Assembly (NCBI GenBank): GCA_964420405.1
Contig: CAYQTL010000064.1
Coordinates: 1 to 28,973 of the forward strand
Direction: 5' to 3'
DNA length: 28,973 bases
Origin: CAYQTL01 sp964420405
GTDB lineage: Bacteria; Acidobacteriota; Thermoanaerobaculia; Thermoanaerobaculales; Sulfomarinibacteraceae
Part shown: positions 7,855 through 14,801 of the stretch, piece after piece
Position numbering within the stretch: the first letter of the stretch is position 1
How the letters are laid out: the number at the start of each line of letters is the position of its first letter
Translations under genes and position numbers: made by a program
Notes under the pieces: model-generated
The model's input: only the letters and a program-made list of their open reading frames with translations
What the model was told of the DNA's origin: nothing
Database searches by the model: none

Positions 7855-8229
7855 ATGGAGCTGACCGAAGCCCGGACCATCGTCAGGACCCTCGCCCAGG
7901 GGGTCGACCCGATCACCGGCGAGGTGTTCGCCGCCGACAGCCCGTACAACCACCCGCGGGTGATCCGCGCGCTCTACACGCTGCACGAGCACGTCCGGCG
8001 GACCGGCGGCAGGATGGGCGACGACGAGAAGCGCCAGCGCAACGCCGAGCGCGGACTGCCGCGCAACGCGGGGCTGTCGTGGACCGAGGAGGATCGCGCC
8101 CGGGTGGCGACAGGGTTCGAAAAGGGCGAGCCCCTCGAGGCCCTCGCCGACGCCGTCGGCCGCACGCGTACGGCGATCCACGCCGAGCTGATCCGCCAGG
8201 GGCTCGTCGAGCCGGTCGCCGCCCGCTGA
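7855..8229 (+). CDS. Small protein with GVDPITGE motif and SANT/HTH-like C-terminus
   Basis: The 124-residue protein has an N-terminal block LTEARTIVRTLAQGVDPITGEVFAADSP...RVIRALYTL (residues 3-42). This motif recurs in unrelated bacterial proteins of unknown function. The C-terminal block NAGLSWTEEDRARVATGFEKGEPLEALADAVGRTRTAIHAELIRQGLV (71-117) resembles a SANT/Myb-like or resolvase-type helix-turn-helix. A linker rich in charged residues joins them. AGGAG at 7844-7848 supports the ATG at 7855; the open frame continues upstream through the promoter and tRNA region and is not coding there. It is likely a DNA-binding or nucleoprotein-associated protein, but its role is unknown. Confidence 0.75.
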   Translation: MELTEARTIVRTLAQGVDPITGEVFAADSPYNHPRVIRALYTLHEHVRRTGGRMGDDEKRQRNAERGLPRNAGLSWTEEDRARVATGFEKGEPLEALADAVGRTRTAIHAELIRQGLVEPVAAR

Positions 8230-8235
8230 CCGGCG

Positions 8236-8544
8236 GTGCGCCGAGCGGTGTTCGAGACCCACGTCTTCCTGGAGATCATGAAGCTGACGGCCGGGTGGCC
8301 GGTGCGACCGGCGATCCACCACTACCGCGCCTACTCCGGCGGCGAGGTCGACCTGCTGCTCGAGCTCGACGGCGTCGTGTACCCGGTGGAGTCGAAGATG
8401 ACGACGCAGCCTTCCCGCTCGGACTGCTCGGGCGTCGACTCGTTCCGGCGGACGTATCCGAGGGCCGAGGTCGGACCCGCCCTGCTCGTGTGCGCCGTCG
8501 AGCGCCCGCGCCGTGTCCGGGAGGACGTGGTCGCCGTTCCGTAG
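8236..8544 (+). pseudogene. Remnant: C-terminal DUF4143 domain of an AAA ATPase
   Basis: The about 102-residue frame begins VFETHVFLEIMKL, then HHYRAYSGGEVDLLLELDGVVYPVESKMTT. It corresponds to the last quarter of DUF4143 ATPases; the intact gene at 14802-16022 has LFETHVVSEVFKS...LYFWRDKERREVDLVIAEDGQLFPIEVKLA at that place. The P-loop domain and winged-helix part are missing, and there is no proper start, so this is a truncated relic. The ExD/ExK-like residues of the nuclease-like fold are still visible. It starts 6 bp after the preceding stop codon, so it may still be transcribed. Confidence 0.8.
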
Positions 8545-8601
8545 TGGCAGCTGTGATGGTAGTCGGTCCTGACCGGATTCCCACCGCCCCACCGCGCCCC
8601 C

Positions 8602-8838
8602 GTGGAGGTGGTCCGCGAGTGGCTGGAGGACCGGTTCAAGACCGTCCTGGACCCGCCCGAGGTCGAGGAGCAGCGGGCGCTGGTGCGCCAGATGGCGGGC
8701 CTCGGCCGACCGGGCGGAGCGATCTCCGACACCCTCATCGGGCTCACCGCCCGGCGCGCGGGCGTGACCCTCATCAGCGCCGACCGGCGGGCCGCGGCCA
8801 TCTACGAGCTGCTCGAGGTCCCCTTCGAGATGCTCTGA
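8602..8838 (+). pseudogene. Remnant: C-terminal half of a PIN-domain (VapC-like) toxin
   Basis: The 78-codon frame ends GGAISDTLIGLTARRAGVTLISADRRAAAIYELLEVPFEML. This matches the C-terminal half of PIN ribonucleases, including the third and fourth acidic positions (D in SDTLIG and D in SADRRA). The N-terminal half with the first catalytic aspartate and the glutamate is absent, and no antitoxin precedes it. The final 55 or so codons have a close relative at 18723-18887. In both places the PIN tail is followed by a DUF4143 ATPase start, so the two genes once travelled as a cassette. Confidence 0.75.
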
Positions 8839-8964
8839 GTCGCCAGGATCGCCGCAGAGCCCGCGCCCGGTCGCGCAGCCATCCGCGGTCCTGAGTCACA
8901 TTCCGGTCAGCGAGGCGGGTCACAGGGTCAAGGAACGGGTTGCCTGCGCTTCGGACACCGTGCA

Positions 8965-8993
8965 TGTGATAATCTTTCACGGCATGAAAGATT
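8965..8993 (+). promoter_or_regulatory. Extended -10 promoter and dyad operator over the ATPase start codon
   Basis: TGTGATAAT (8965-8973) is an extended -10 element. A perfect 9-bp inverted repeat, AATCTTTCA (8971-8979) and TGAAAGATT (8985-8993), overlaps both this -10 and the ATG at 8984. The predicted transcript begins about 4 nt before the ATG. A repressor bound here would block transcription, and the arms could also form a hairpin over the start codon in RNA. Confidence 0.65.
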
Positions 8994-10222
8994 CGCACAG
9001 CCCCGAGCTGCCGCGAGCCGCGGCTCGAGTGGTCGCCGACGCCCTTGGCGTGATGCCGGTGGTGGTCGTCACCGGCGCACGGCAGACCGGCAAGAGCACG
9101 CTCGTCCGGTCCCATCCCTCGCTGGCGGACCACCCGTACGTCACCCTGGACGACCCGCTGATCCGCGACCAGGCCCGGGAGGATCCGGCGTCCATCCTCC
9201 TCCGCGGGGAGCAGCTGATCCTCGACGAGGTCCAGCGGGCGCCCGATCTGCTCCTGGCGGTCAAGGCGGCGGTCGACCTGGACTCCCCTCGCCGGCCCGG
9301 CCGCTACGTGCTGACCGGGTCCGCCAACCTTCTGCTGATGCAGCGGGTGTCCGAGTCCCTCGCCGGCCGGGCCCACTACCTCCGCCTGGGGCCGCTGTCG
9401 CGGGCCGAGCGGATGGGGCGCGGCTCCGTCGGTCCGTGGAGCGAGCTGCTCGCCGCATCCTGGCGCGAGTGGCCGGACCTCCTCCGCGCGCGGGACGCGG
9501 TGCCGGGGGACTGGAGGGAGGAGTCGGCACTCGGAGGGTTGCCCGTCCCAGCCCACGAGCTCGAAAGCGCGCGGTCGCGGGCGCTCTGGTTCGACGGGTA
9601 CGTCGAGACCTACCTCGAGCGGGACCTCCAGCTCCTGGCGCGGATCGACAGCCTGGGAGACTTCCGTCGGCTGATCCGGGCGGCGGCCCTCCGGGTGGGC
9701 TCGGTGCTGAACCAGGCCGACCTGGCGCGGGATGTCGCGGTGTCGGCGCCCACGGTCCACCGCTGGCTGAACCTCCTCGAGACCTCGTTCCAGGTGGTCC
9801 GGGTGGAGGCGTTCGCGGTGAACCGGACGAAGCGGCTCATCAAGGGCCCCAAGCTCTACTGGTCCGATGTCGGCCTGGCCCGCCACCTGGCGGGCGGCGA
9901 GGCGGTGGGCGCCCACCTCGAGAACCTGATCCTGTCCGACCTGCTGGTGTGGCGGGAGATCGAGGCGCCCCGACCGTCGATCTTCCACTGGCGGACCACC
10001 AACCAGGAGGAGGTGGACTTCGTCGTCGAGGCCGGCCGCCGTCTTCTCGCCGTGGAGGTGAAGGCCGGGCGGCGACCGAGCCGCCGGGACGTCCGGCACC
10101 TGCTGACCTTCCAGCGGGAGTACGGGGACGCGGTCGCCGGCTGCCTGCTCCTCCACGACGGGTCGGAGGTCCTCCCGCTCGCCGACGGGGTCGTAGCCGC
10201 CCCCTGGTGGAGCGCAGTGTAG
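8984..10222 (+). CDS. AAA-family ATPase with C-terminal DUF4143
   Basis: The 412-residue protein has Walker A GARQTGKST (31-39, K37), Walker B LILDEVQ (D81, E82), a sensor-like VLTGSANLLL, and a middle winged-helix-like segment (NQADLARDVAVSAPTVHRWLNLLE). The C-terminal DUF4143 region shows a PD-(D/E)XK-like ending (EEVDFVVEAGRRLLAVEVKAG). The family is large and mostly uncharacterised; the fold suggests ATP-dependent nucleic-acid handling coupled to a nuclease-like domain. I start it at the ATG 8984 rather than the GTG at 8960 because the latter lies inside the promoter. Upstream lies a broken PIN gene; a decayed copy of this N-terminus lies at 19035-19240. All ATPase motifs are intact. Confidence 0.9.
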   Translation: MKDSHSPELPRAAARVVADALGVMPVVVVTGARQTGKSTLVRSHPSLADHPYVTLDDPLIRDQAREDPASILLRGEQLILDEVQRAPDLLLAVKAAVDLDSPRRPGRYVLTGSANLLLMQRVSESLAGRAHYLRLGPLSRAERMGRGSVGPWSELLAASWREWPDLLRARDAVPGDWREESALGGLPVPAHELESARSRALWFDGYVETYLERDLQLLARIDSLGDFRRLIRAAALRVGSVLNQADLARDVAVSAPTVHRWLNLLETSFQVVRVEAFAVNRTKRLIKGPKLYWSDVGLARHLAGGEAVGAHLENLILSDLLVWREIEAPRPSIFHWRTTNQEEVDFVVEAGRRLLAVEVKAGRRPSRRDVRHLLTFQREYGDAVAGCLLLHDGSEVLPLADGVVAAPWWSAV

Positions 10223-10600
10223 CCAGCAGGTCTCGGAGAAGCTGTGCCCTGAACTACAGCAGCTCGGCGACCGAGCCCGGATATCTCACCGATCTCCGGC
10301 TGCGGCGGACGATGCACCGCAATCTGCGGCGCTTGCGGGCTTCGGAGTGCTCCAGCCCACGCCGCCCGCTACGCGGAGCCCGAGCCGAGGGCTCGGCCGG
10401 GCCTCCGGCCCGGGCGTGGGTCCCTACGTACTGAAGAGTACGCTTCCGCGCTCCTCAGGCCGCAATCACCACATCTCACGGCGCCTCGACCGCCTCGCGA
10501 CGAACCTCGGTGAGACATCCGGGCTAGCGATCCTGGCACCCGGGAACGGGTAGCTGTCCAGTGCGCTCCGATCTCCACTCGAAGGTAAGGAGAATTGGAG
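10223..10600. other. Intergenic region without a credible gene
   Basis: This 378-bp gap holds GC-rich inverted repeats (a 7-bp stem CCGAGCC-GAG-GGCTCGG near 10383 and a GGGCC/GGCCC hairpin just after) that may terminate the ATPase transcript. Its last bases hold the AAGGAG ribosome site of the next gene. The short open frames here have no recognisable homology. I see no convincing promoter for the AbrB-PIN gene. Confidence 0.5.
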
Positions 10601-11278
10601 ATGCCTGAGGCGACGGTCACAAGTAAGGGGCAGATCACGATTCCCATCCAGGTCCGGAAGGCGCTCGGGCTGGAGGCCGGGGACCGGCTGGTGTTCGAGC
10701 TCCGGGACGACGGGCTGCGCGTGCGGGCGCTGCACCGGCGCAAGGCGAGCGACCTGCGGGGTGCCGTCCGGTCCGACGCGCGGTACGTCAGCAGGGAGGC
10801 GGAACGGGCGGCCGCGGCCGAAGGAAGGGCTCGCACGAAAGCACCAAGACGGGGCCGACGACCGATGAAGGTCTGGGTCGACGCCACCGTGATCCTCCGG
10901 CTGCTCACGGGGGAGCCCGAGAAGATGGCCTCCTCCGCCCAGACGCTGTTCCAGGGTGCCGAGCAGGGCGAGCTGGCGCTGCACCTGTCGACCCTGGTCG
11001 CCGCCGAGGTCGTCTGGGCCCTCGGGAGCTACTACCGGATCCCTCGACCGCGGATCGCGGAGGTCGTGATGCAGGTCGCGATGGCCGAGGGCGTCGAGTG
11101 CGAGAAGCGAGGCCTCCTCGTCGATGCGCTGGCGTCGATGGCGGAGAAGAACGTGGACTTCGTCGACGCCTACCTGGCGCGGCTCGCCTCGAGCGACGAC
11201 GGCGCCGTCGCGTCGTTCGACCGCGACTTCGCCCGCCTTCCGGCCCGCCAGCTGCACCCGGACGACGTCGGGACGTGA
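10601..11278 (+). CDS. AbrB/MazE-type antitoxin fused to a PIN-domain toxin
   Basis: One 225-codon frame contains both halves of a toxin-antitoxin pair. Residues 1-45 (MPEATVTSKGQITIPIQVRKALGLEAGDRL and onward) are an AbrB/SpoVT swapped-hairpin DNA-binding domain. A basic, alanine-rich linker follows (to about 88). From M89 (MKVWVDATVILRLL) a complete PIN ribonuclease domain follows with its acidic residues intact: D94, E136, D189 (with D186 nearby) and D207. No stop separates them. AAGGAG lies 8 bases before the ATG at 10601. An internal start at the ATG 10865 could also yield free toxin, but its upstream region has no clear ribosome site. Alternatively a lost stop or a sequencing error joined two overlapping genes. 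Confidence 0.85.
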   Translation: MPEATVTSKGQITIPIQVRKALGLEAGDRLVFELRDDGLRVRALHRRKASDLRGAVRSDARYVSREAERAAAAEGRARTKAPRRGRRPMKVWVDATVILRLLTGEPEKMASSAQTLFQGAEQGELALHLSTLVAAEVVWALGSYYRIPRPRIAEVVMQVAMAEGVECEKRGLLVDALASMAEKNVDFVDAYLARLASSDDGAVASFDRDFARLPARQLHPDDVGT

Positions 11279-11307
11279 ATGTGGGATCGGACCGGCCGCC
11301 GGGACCA

Positions 11308-11320
11308 CCGAAGGTATACT
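11308..11320 (+). promoter_or_regulatory. -10 element for a leaderless transcript
   Basis: CCGAAGGTATACT places TATACT at 11315-11320, exactly one promoter distance before the GTG at 11327. The predicted mRNA begins at or next to the start codon. No recognisable -35 box is present. The sequence matches the promoter context at 7747-7759. Confidence 0.5.
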
Positions 11321-11326
11321 CGGCAC

Positions 11327-11539
11327 GTGGCCCTGTCCCGAGAAGCACGTCGCCTCCGCACTGCGTTCGAGCTCTTCGAAGCGGGGGTCAGGATGATGAC
11401 GGAGCGACTTCGGCGGCGGCATCCGGAGGCTTCCCCTGCCGAGCTCGAGGCCTTGCTTCGGGAGTGGCTGCTCTCCCGGCCGGGGGCCGAGACCGGAGAT
11501 GCCGACGGCGTCCCGGACACCTGGCCGCGCGCGTCATGA
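11327..11539 (+). CDS. Small helical protein, putative antitoxin partner of a nucleotidyltransferase
   Basis: The 70-residue product (ALSREARRLRTAFELFEAGVRMMTERLRRRHPEASPAELEALLREWLLSRPGAETGDADG) is predominantly helical and strongly charged. I recall similar small proteins placed directly before AbiEii-like nucleotidyltransferases in several phyla, so an antitoxin or adaptor role is plausible but unproven. I chose the GTG at 11327, which fits the TATACT promoter seven bases upstream. The frame is also open from an ATG at 11279 that overlaps the stop of the AbrB-PIN gene; if that start is used, the proteins would be translationally coupled. The stop is 4 bp before the nucleotidyltransferase start. 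Confidence 0.75.
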   Translation: MALSREARRLRTAFELFEAGVRMMTERLRRRHPEASPAELEALLREWLLSRPGAETGDADGVPDTWPRAS

Positions 11540-11543
11540 GCCT

Positions 11544-12155
11544 ATGAACCGCATCGAGAAGACCCTGCTCGACGTGTCGTCGAGGTTGAGTCGGGCCGAG
11601 GTGGGGTTCGCGCTCGTCGGCGGCCTCGCGGTCTCCGCTCGCAGCGAGCCCCGGTTCACGAGGGATGTCGACGTGGCGGTGGCAGTTCCGGGGGATCCCA
11701 CTGCAGAGCAGCTGGTACGGTCGCTCGTGAAGGGCGGCTTCTCCGTCCTGGCGGTGGTCGAGCAGGAGGCCACCGGACGGATGGCCACGGTTCGACTCCT
11801 GCCGCCCGGTGAGACCGAGGAGGGCGTCGTGGTCGACCTGCTCTTCGCCTCCTCGGGCGTCGAGACCGAGGTCGTGCACTCGGCCGATCGGATCACGGTG
11901 TTTCCCGACGTGCAGCTGCCGGTCGCCACCCTGGCGCACCTGGTCGCGCTCAAGGTCCTGGCGTCCGACGAGACGCGACCGCAGGACGACGTCGATCTGC
12001 GAGGACTCCTTCGCGAGGCATCGGACGCCGACATCATGGAGACCCGGCGGATGCTCGAGCTGATCACCCAGCGGGGTTGTGCCCGCGGGCGCGACCTCGG
12101 GTCGAGGTTTGACGAGGCCCTGGCGCGCTGGCGTCCCTTCACCAGCCCGGACTGA
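11544..12155 (+). CDS. Nucleotidyltransferase (AbiEii/MNT-like)
   Basis: The 203-residue protein has the polymerase-beta-type nucleotidyltransferase signature: ALVGGLAVSARSEP (G26-G27), FTRDVDVAVAV with the DxD metal pair (D41, D43), and a third acidic residue in GVVVDLLFAS (D98). The remainder, through LAHLVALKVLASDETRPQDDVDL, is typical of the AbiEii/AbiGii and MNT branches. These inactivate targets, often tRNA, by nucleotide transfer or modify a partner antitoxin. It follows a 70-residue partner by 4 bp, as expected for a two-gene toxin-antitoxin unit. An ATG at 11499 inside the upstream gene is an alternative start. All catalytic residues are present. Confidence 0.83.
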   Translation: MNRIEKTLLDVSSRLSRAEVGFALVGGLAVSARSEPRFTRDVDVAVAVPGDPTAEQLVRSLVKGGFSVLAVVEQEATGRMATVRLLPPGETEEGVVVDLLFASSGVETEVVHSADRITVFPDVQLPVATLAHLVALKVLASDETRPQDDVDLRGLLREASDADIMETRRMLELITQRGCARGRDLGSRFDEALARWRPFTSPD

Positions 12156-12224
12156 GCCGACACCCTCGGCGACATTGGAGCTGGCACGGCTGGGGTCATC
12201 TGCTTCGGGAACGTCGGGCCCGGC

Positions 12225-12704
12225 TTACTCCTCCGGCTCCCGCCGCAGCTCGAACCGGAAGTCGCAGTGGGAGGCGCCCTCCATGATCGTCTGCGTCCGG
12301 GGCAGGCGCATCCGCGGGTTGAAGCCCTCGCAGAGGGCGAAGTCGCGGCCGCAGGAGAAGGTGTCCCCGAGATCCGGCCGGCCGAGGGCGCGGTACATCT
12401 CGGCGTAGCGGCAGCGGTTGACGTCGAAAGCGAACCGCTCGTCACTCTCCTCGCGCACCTCGATCTCGAGGGCGCCGTCGCTCTTCCAGTCGTCGAGGCT
12501 CGCCGCGAGGTGGGCGAGGCTGTCGCCTCCCATCGCCTCCGCCAGCTGCCGGCCCTGCTCGCGCGCCACCTCCCGGATCGCCCGCGCGGCGGTCTCGAGC
12601 ACGCGCTCTCGGCCGAGCTCCTCGCCGAGGGCGTCGAGCACGGGGATCAGGATCCGGGCCTCGATCTCGCACCGCTCCGTGTGCTCGCGCACGTAACGCA
12701 GCAC
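12225..12704 (-). CDS. L-2-amino-thiazoline-4-carboxylate (ATC) hydrolase family protein
   Basis: The product matches the ATC hydrolase family (PF14196-type), named for opening 2-aminothiazoline-4-carboxylate to carbamoyl-cysteine on the way to L-cysteine. Visible blocks are CEIEARILIPVLDALGEELGRERVLETAARAIREVAREQGRQLAE, DWKSDGALEIEV, FDVNRCRYAEMYRALG, FSCGRDFALCEGFNP and TQTIMEGASHCDFRF. Cysteines C98, C118 and C147 (in this numbering) are conserved-looking and could be catalytic or metal ligands. No ATG exists near the start; GTG at 12704 gives 159 residues, while GTGs at 12692 and 12782 are alternatives. It is divergent from a cysteine desulfhydrase gene, a context consistent with cysteine metabolism. 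Many family members probably have other substrates. Confidence 0.8.
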   Translation of the reverse strand: MLRYVREHTERCEIEARILIPVLDALGEELGRERVLETAARAIREVAREQGRQLAEAMGGDSLAHLAASLDDWKSDGALEIEVREESDERFAFDVNRCRYAEMYRALGRPDLGDTFSCGRDFALCEGFNPRMRLPRTQTIMEGASHCDFRFELRREPEE

Positions 12705-12959
12705 CGGCTCGCCGACCGCGGCGGAGATCGGGGAGCCGGCGGCGGAGCCGCGGAGCGCGTGGGCGGCGCGCGACCGCTCCACGAACTCGCGCGTCCCGAC
12801 GAAGACCGCGCCGTGGGTGCAGAACCTCTTGCTCAGGGTGGTCCCGACCCACACCCGGCGCCCGAGCCCGAAATGCTCGGCGGCACCGTACGACCTCGAG
12901 GTCTGACCTGGCCGCCGGACGGCGGTACGATCGGGCCGCCGAAGCCGGAGGTATACACA

Positions 12960-14024
12960 ATGCACGACCGGGGATGGGTGACGGAGGCGCTCGGGCGGAT
13001 CGAGGCGGACTTCGTGCGGTCGGCGGACACGCACCTGGTTCCGATGGACGTGCCGTCGATGCCGGCGGTGCGGCTCTACTTCAAGGATGAGTCGTCGCAC
13101 CCGACGGGGAGCCTCAAGCACCGGCTGGCGCGGTCGCTGTTCCTGTACGCGCTGTGCAACGGCTGGCTCGGGCCGGAGACGACGGTGATCGAGGCGTCGT
13201 CGGGCAGCACGGCGGTGTCGGAGGCGTACTTCGCCAGGCTGCTGGGGCTCGAGTTCGTGGCGGTGATACCGCGGGCGACCTCGGCCGAGAAGATCGCCCA
13301 GATCGAGTTCTACGGCGGGCGGTGCCACGTCGTCGACCGGGCTGAGGAGATGCACCCCGAGGCCGAGCGGCTGGCACGGGAGTGCGGCGGGCACTTCATG
13401 GACCAGTTCACCTACGCCGAGCGGGTCACCGACTGGCGCGGCAACAACACCATCGCCGAGTCGATCTTCGAGCAGATGGCGCGCGAGCCGCACCCGGAGC
13501 CCGCGTGGGTGGTGTGCCCGGCGGGCACCGGCGGCACGTCGGCCACCATCGGCCGGTTCGTGCGCTACCGCGGGCTCGCCACCCGGCTGTGCGTGGTCGA
13601 CCCGGACGGCTCGGTGTTCCTCGACTACTGGCGGACCGGCGACCGGAGCCTGACCTCGGAGCACGCGCCGATGGTCGAGGGGATCGGCCGGCCGCGGGTC
13701 GAGCCGTCGTTCCAGCGCGCAGTGGTCGACCGCATGATCCGGGTGCCCGACGCGGCGTCGTTCGCGGGGGTGCGGTTCCTCGAGCGCGTGCTCGGACGGC
13801 TCTGCGGCCCCTCCACCGGCACCAACCTGTGGGGCGCCTTCCAGCTCATGGCGGAGATGCACGCCGCCGGCGAGGCCGGCTCGGTGGTGACCCTGATCTG
13901 CGACGGCGGCGGCCGGTACCTCGACACCTGCTTCGACGACCGCTGGCTCGACCAGCACGGCTACGACGTCACACCGCACCTTGCGACCCTCGAGGAGGCG
14001 TTCGACAGCGGCCGGTGGCCGTGA
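12960..14024 (+). CDS. PLP-dependent L-cysteine desulfhydrase/cysteine synthase family (Cds1-like)
   Basis: The 354-residue protein closely resembles mycobacterial Cds1 (Rv3684), which degrades L-cysteine to pyruvate, ammonia and hydrogen sulfide. It is a fold-type II PLP enzyme. The internal aldimine lysine is K53 in HPTGSLKHR; the substrate loop is EASSGSTAVSEAYFARLLGL; phosphate binding is by PAGTGGTSATIGRF; FMDQFTYAERVTDWRGNNTIAESIFEQM is characteristic of this subfamily. GGAGG lies seven bases before the ATG. The upstream GTATAC box may be part of its promoter. It is divergent from the ATC hydrolase gene (255 bp shared region) and followed by a VapBC pair. Cysteine breakdown rather than synthesis is inferred from similarity to Cds1. 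Confidence 0.9.
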   Translation: MHDRGWVTEALGRIEADFVRSADTHLVPMDVPSMPAVRLYFKDESSHPTGSLKHRLARSLFLYALCNGWLGPETTVIEASSGSTAVSEAYFARLLGLEFVAVIPRATSAEKIAQIEFYGGRCHVVDRAEEMHPEAERLARECGGHFMDQFTYAERVTDWRGNNTIAESIFEQMAREPHPEPAWVVCPAGTGGTSATIGRFVRYRGLATRLCVVDPDGSVFLDYWRTGDRSLTSEHAPMVEGIGRPRVEPSFQRAVVDRMIRVPDAASFAGVRFLERVLGRLCGPSTGTNLWGAFQLMAEMHAAGEAGSVVTLICDGGGRYLDTCFDDRWLDQHGYDVTPHLATLEEAFDSGRWP

Positions 14025-14062
14025 TGGTTGACACCTGATGCGTGATGCGTGATGATCGACTC

Positions 14063-14293
14063 GTGAGGACGACGCTCGACATCGACGAGGACGTGCTGCG
14101 GGCCGCGAAGGAGCTGGCGGCACTGCGACGGACCACCGCGGGAAAGGTGCTCTCCGAGCTCGCGCGAGAGGCGCTGCGTCCCCGGCCCGGCGACGACGAG
14201 ATGCGCAACGGGGTCCCGCTGCTGCCGGGCGTCGCCGGCGAGAGGGCCGTCACCCGCTCGGCCGTCGCCGAGCTGCGCGACGAGGAGCCGTGA
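14063..14293 (+). CDS. vapB: Ribbon-helix-helix antitoxin (VapB-type)
   Basis: The 76-residue product begins MRTTLDIDEDVLRAAKELAALRRTTAGKVLSELAREAL, a typical ribbon-helix-helix DNA-binding antitoxin, followed by a disordered toxin-binding tail (LLPGVAGERAVTRSAVAELRDEEP). It should neutralise the downstream PIN toxin and repress the operon. I chose the GTG at 14063 because family proteins start at MRTTLDID; GTG 14042 and ATG 14045 add up to seven codons. No ribosome site is evident, and TTGACA at 14028 suggests a promoter very close to the start. Its stop overlaps the toxin start (GTGA), giving translational coupling. Confidence 0.85.
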   Translation: MRTTLDIDEDVLRAAKELAALRRTTAGKVLSELAREALRPRPGDDEMRNGVPLLPGVAGERAVTRSAVAELRDEEP

Positions 14294-14730
14294 TCTCGCT
14301 GCTCGACGTCAACGTCCTGGTCGCGCTGTTCGACCCGATGCACCTCGACCACGAGGCGGCTCACGCCTGGTTCGGGCGGCATCGGTCGGACGGCTGGTCG
14401 ACCTGTCCGCTGACGGAGAACGGGCTGGTCCGCATCCTGTCGAACCCGGCCTATCCCGGTAGGAGGACGACGGCGGGGGACGCCGTCGAGCGCCTCGACC
14501 TGTTCAGGTCCAGCGGCGACCACGTGTTCTGGCCCGACACCGTGTCGGTCTGCCAGCGCTCGGTGGTCGCCCGGGATCGCCTCCAAGGTCACCGTCAGCT
14601 GACCGACGTCTACCTGCTGGCCCTCGCCCGGGCCCACGGCGGGCGGCTGGCGACCTTCGACCGGAGCATCCCGGTCGACGCGGTCGTCGGCGCCTCGGAA
14701 CACGACCTGGTGCTGATTCCATCGGCCTGA
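14290..14730 (+). CDS. vapC: PIN-domain ribonuclease toxin (VapC)
   Basis: The 146-residue PIN protein has all four acidic residues: D6 in LLDVNVL, E43 in LTENGLVRIL, D106 in QLTDVYLLALA and D124 in LATFDRSI. VapC toxins cleave tRNA or rRNA when released from their antitoxin. It starts at a GTG overlapping the antitoxin stop and ends just before a strong hairpin, so the pair forms a compact two-gene operon. The variant with SNPAYPGRR after the glutamate belongs to the TIGR00028-like branch. It looks fully functional. Confidence 0.92.
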   Translation: MISLLDVNVLVALFDPMHLDHEAAHAWFGRHRSDGWSTCPLTENGLVRILSNPAYPGRRTTAGDAVERLDLFRSSGDHVFWPDTVSVCQRSVVARDRLQGHRQLTDVYLLALARAHGGRLATFDRSIPVDAVVGASEHDLVLIPSA

Positions 14731-14750
14731 ATCGAAGACAGACGCGCGCG

Positions 14751-14791
14751 ACCCGGCGGAGCCGGGACCTGTGGTTCCGGCTCCGCCGGGT
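14751..14791. terminator. Bidirectional terminator between vapC and the convergent ATPase gene
   Basis: A perfect 15-bp GC-rich stem (14751-14765 with 14777-14791, 11-nt loop) lies between two convergent stop codons. There is no T-tract on either side, so efficiency is uncertain. Confidence 0.7.
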
Positions 14792-14801
14792 TGGAGCAGC
14801 C

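Noticed and set aside
9436..10434. A 332-codon plus frame inside the DUF4143 ATPase gene
   Set aside because: Arg/Gly/Pro-rich frame shadow; the ATPase frame has Walker motifs and the DUF4143 ending.
10347..10553. A 68-codon plus frame between the ATPase and the AbrB-PIN gene
   Set aside because: No ribosome site, no recognisable family, and it crosses hairpin-forming sequence.
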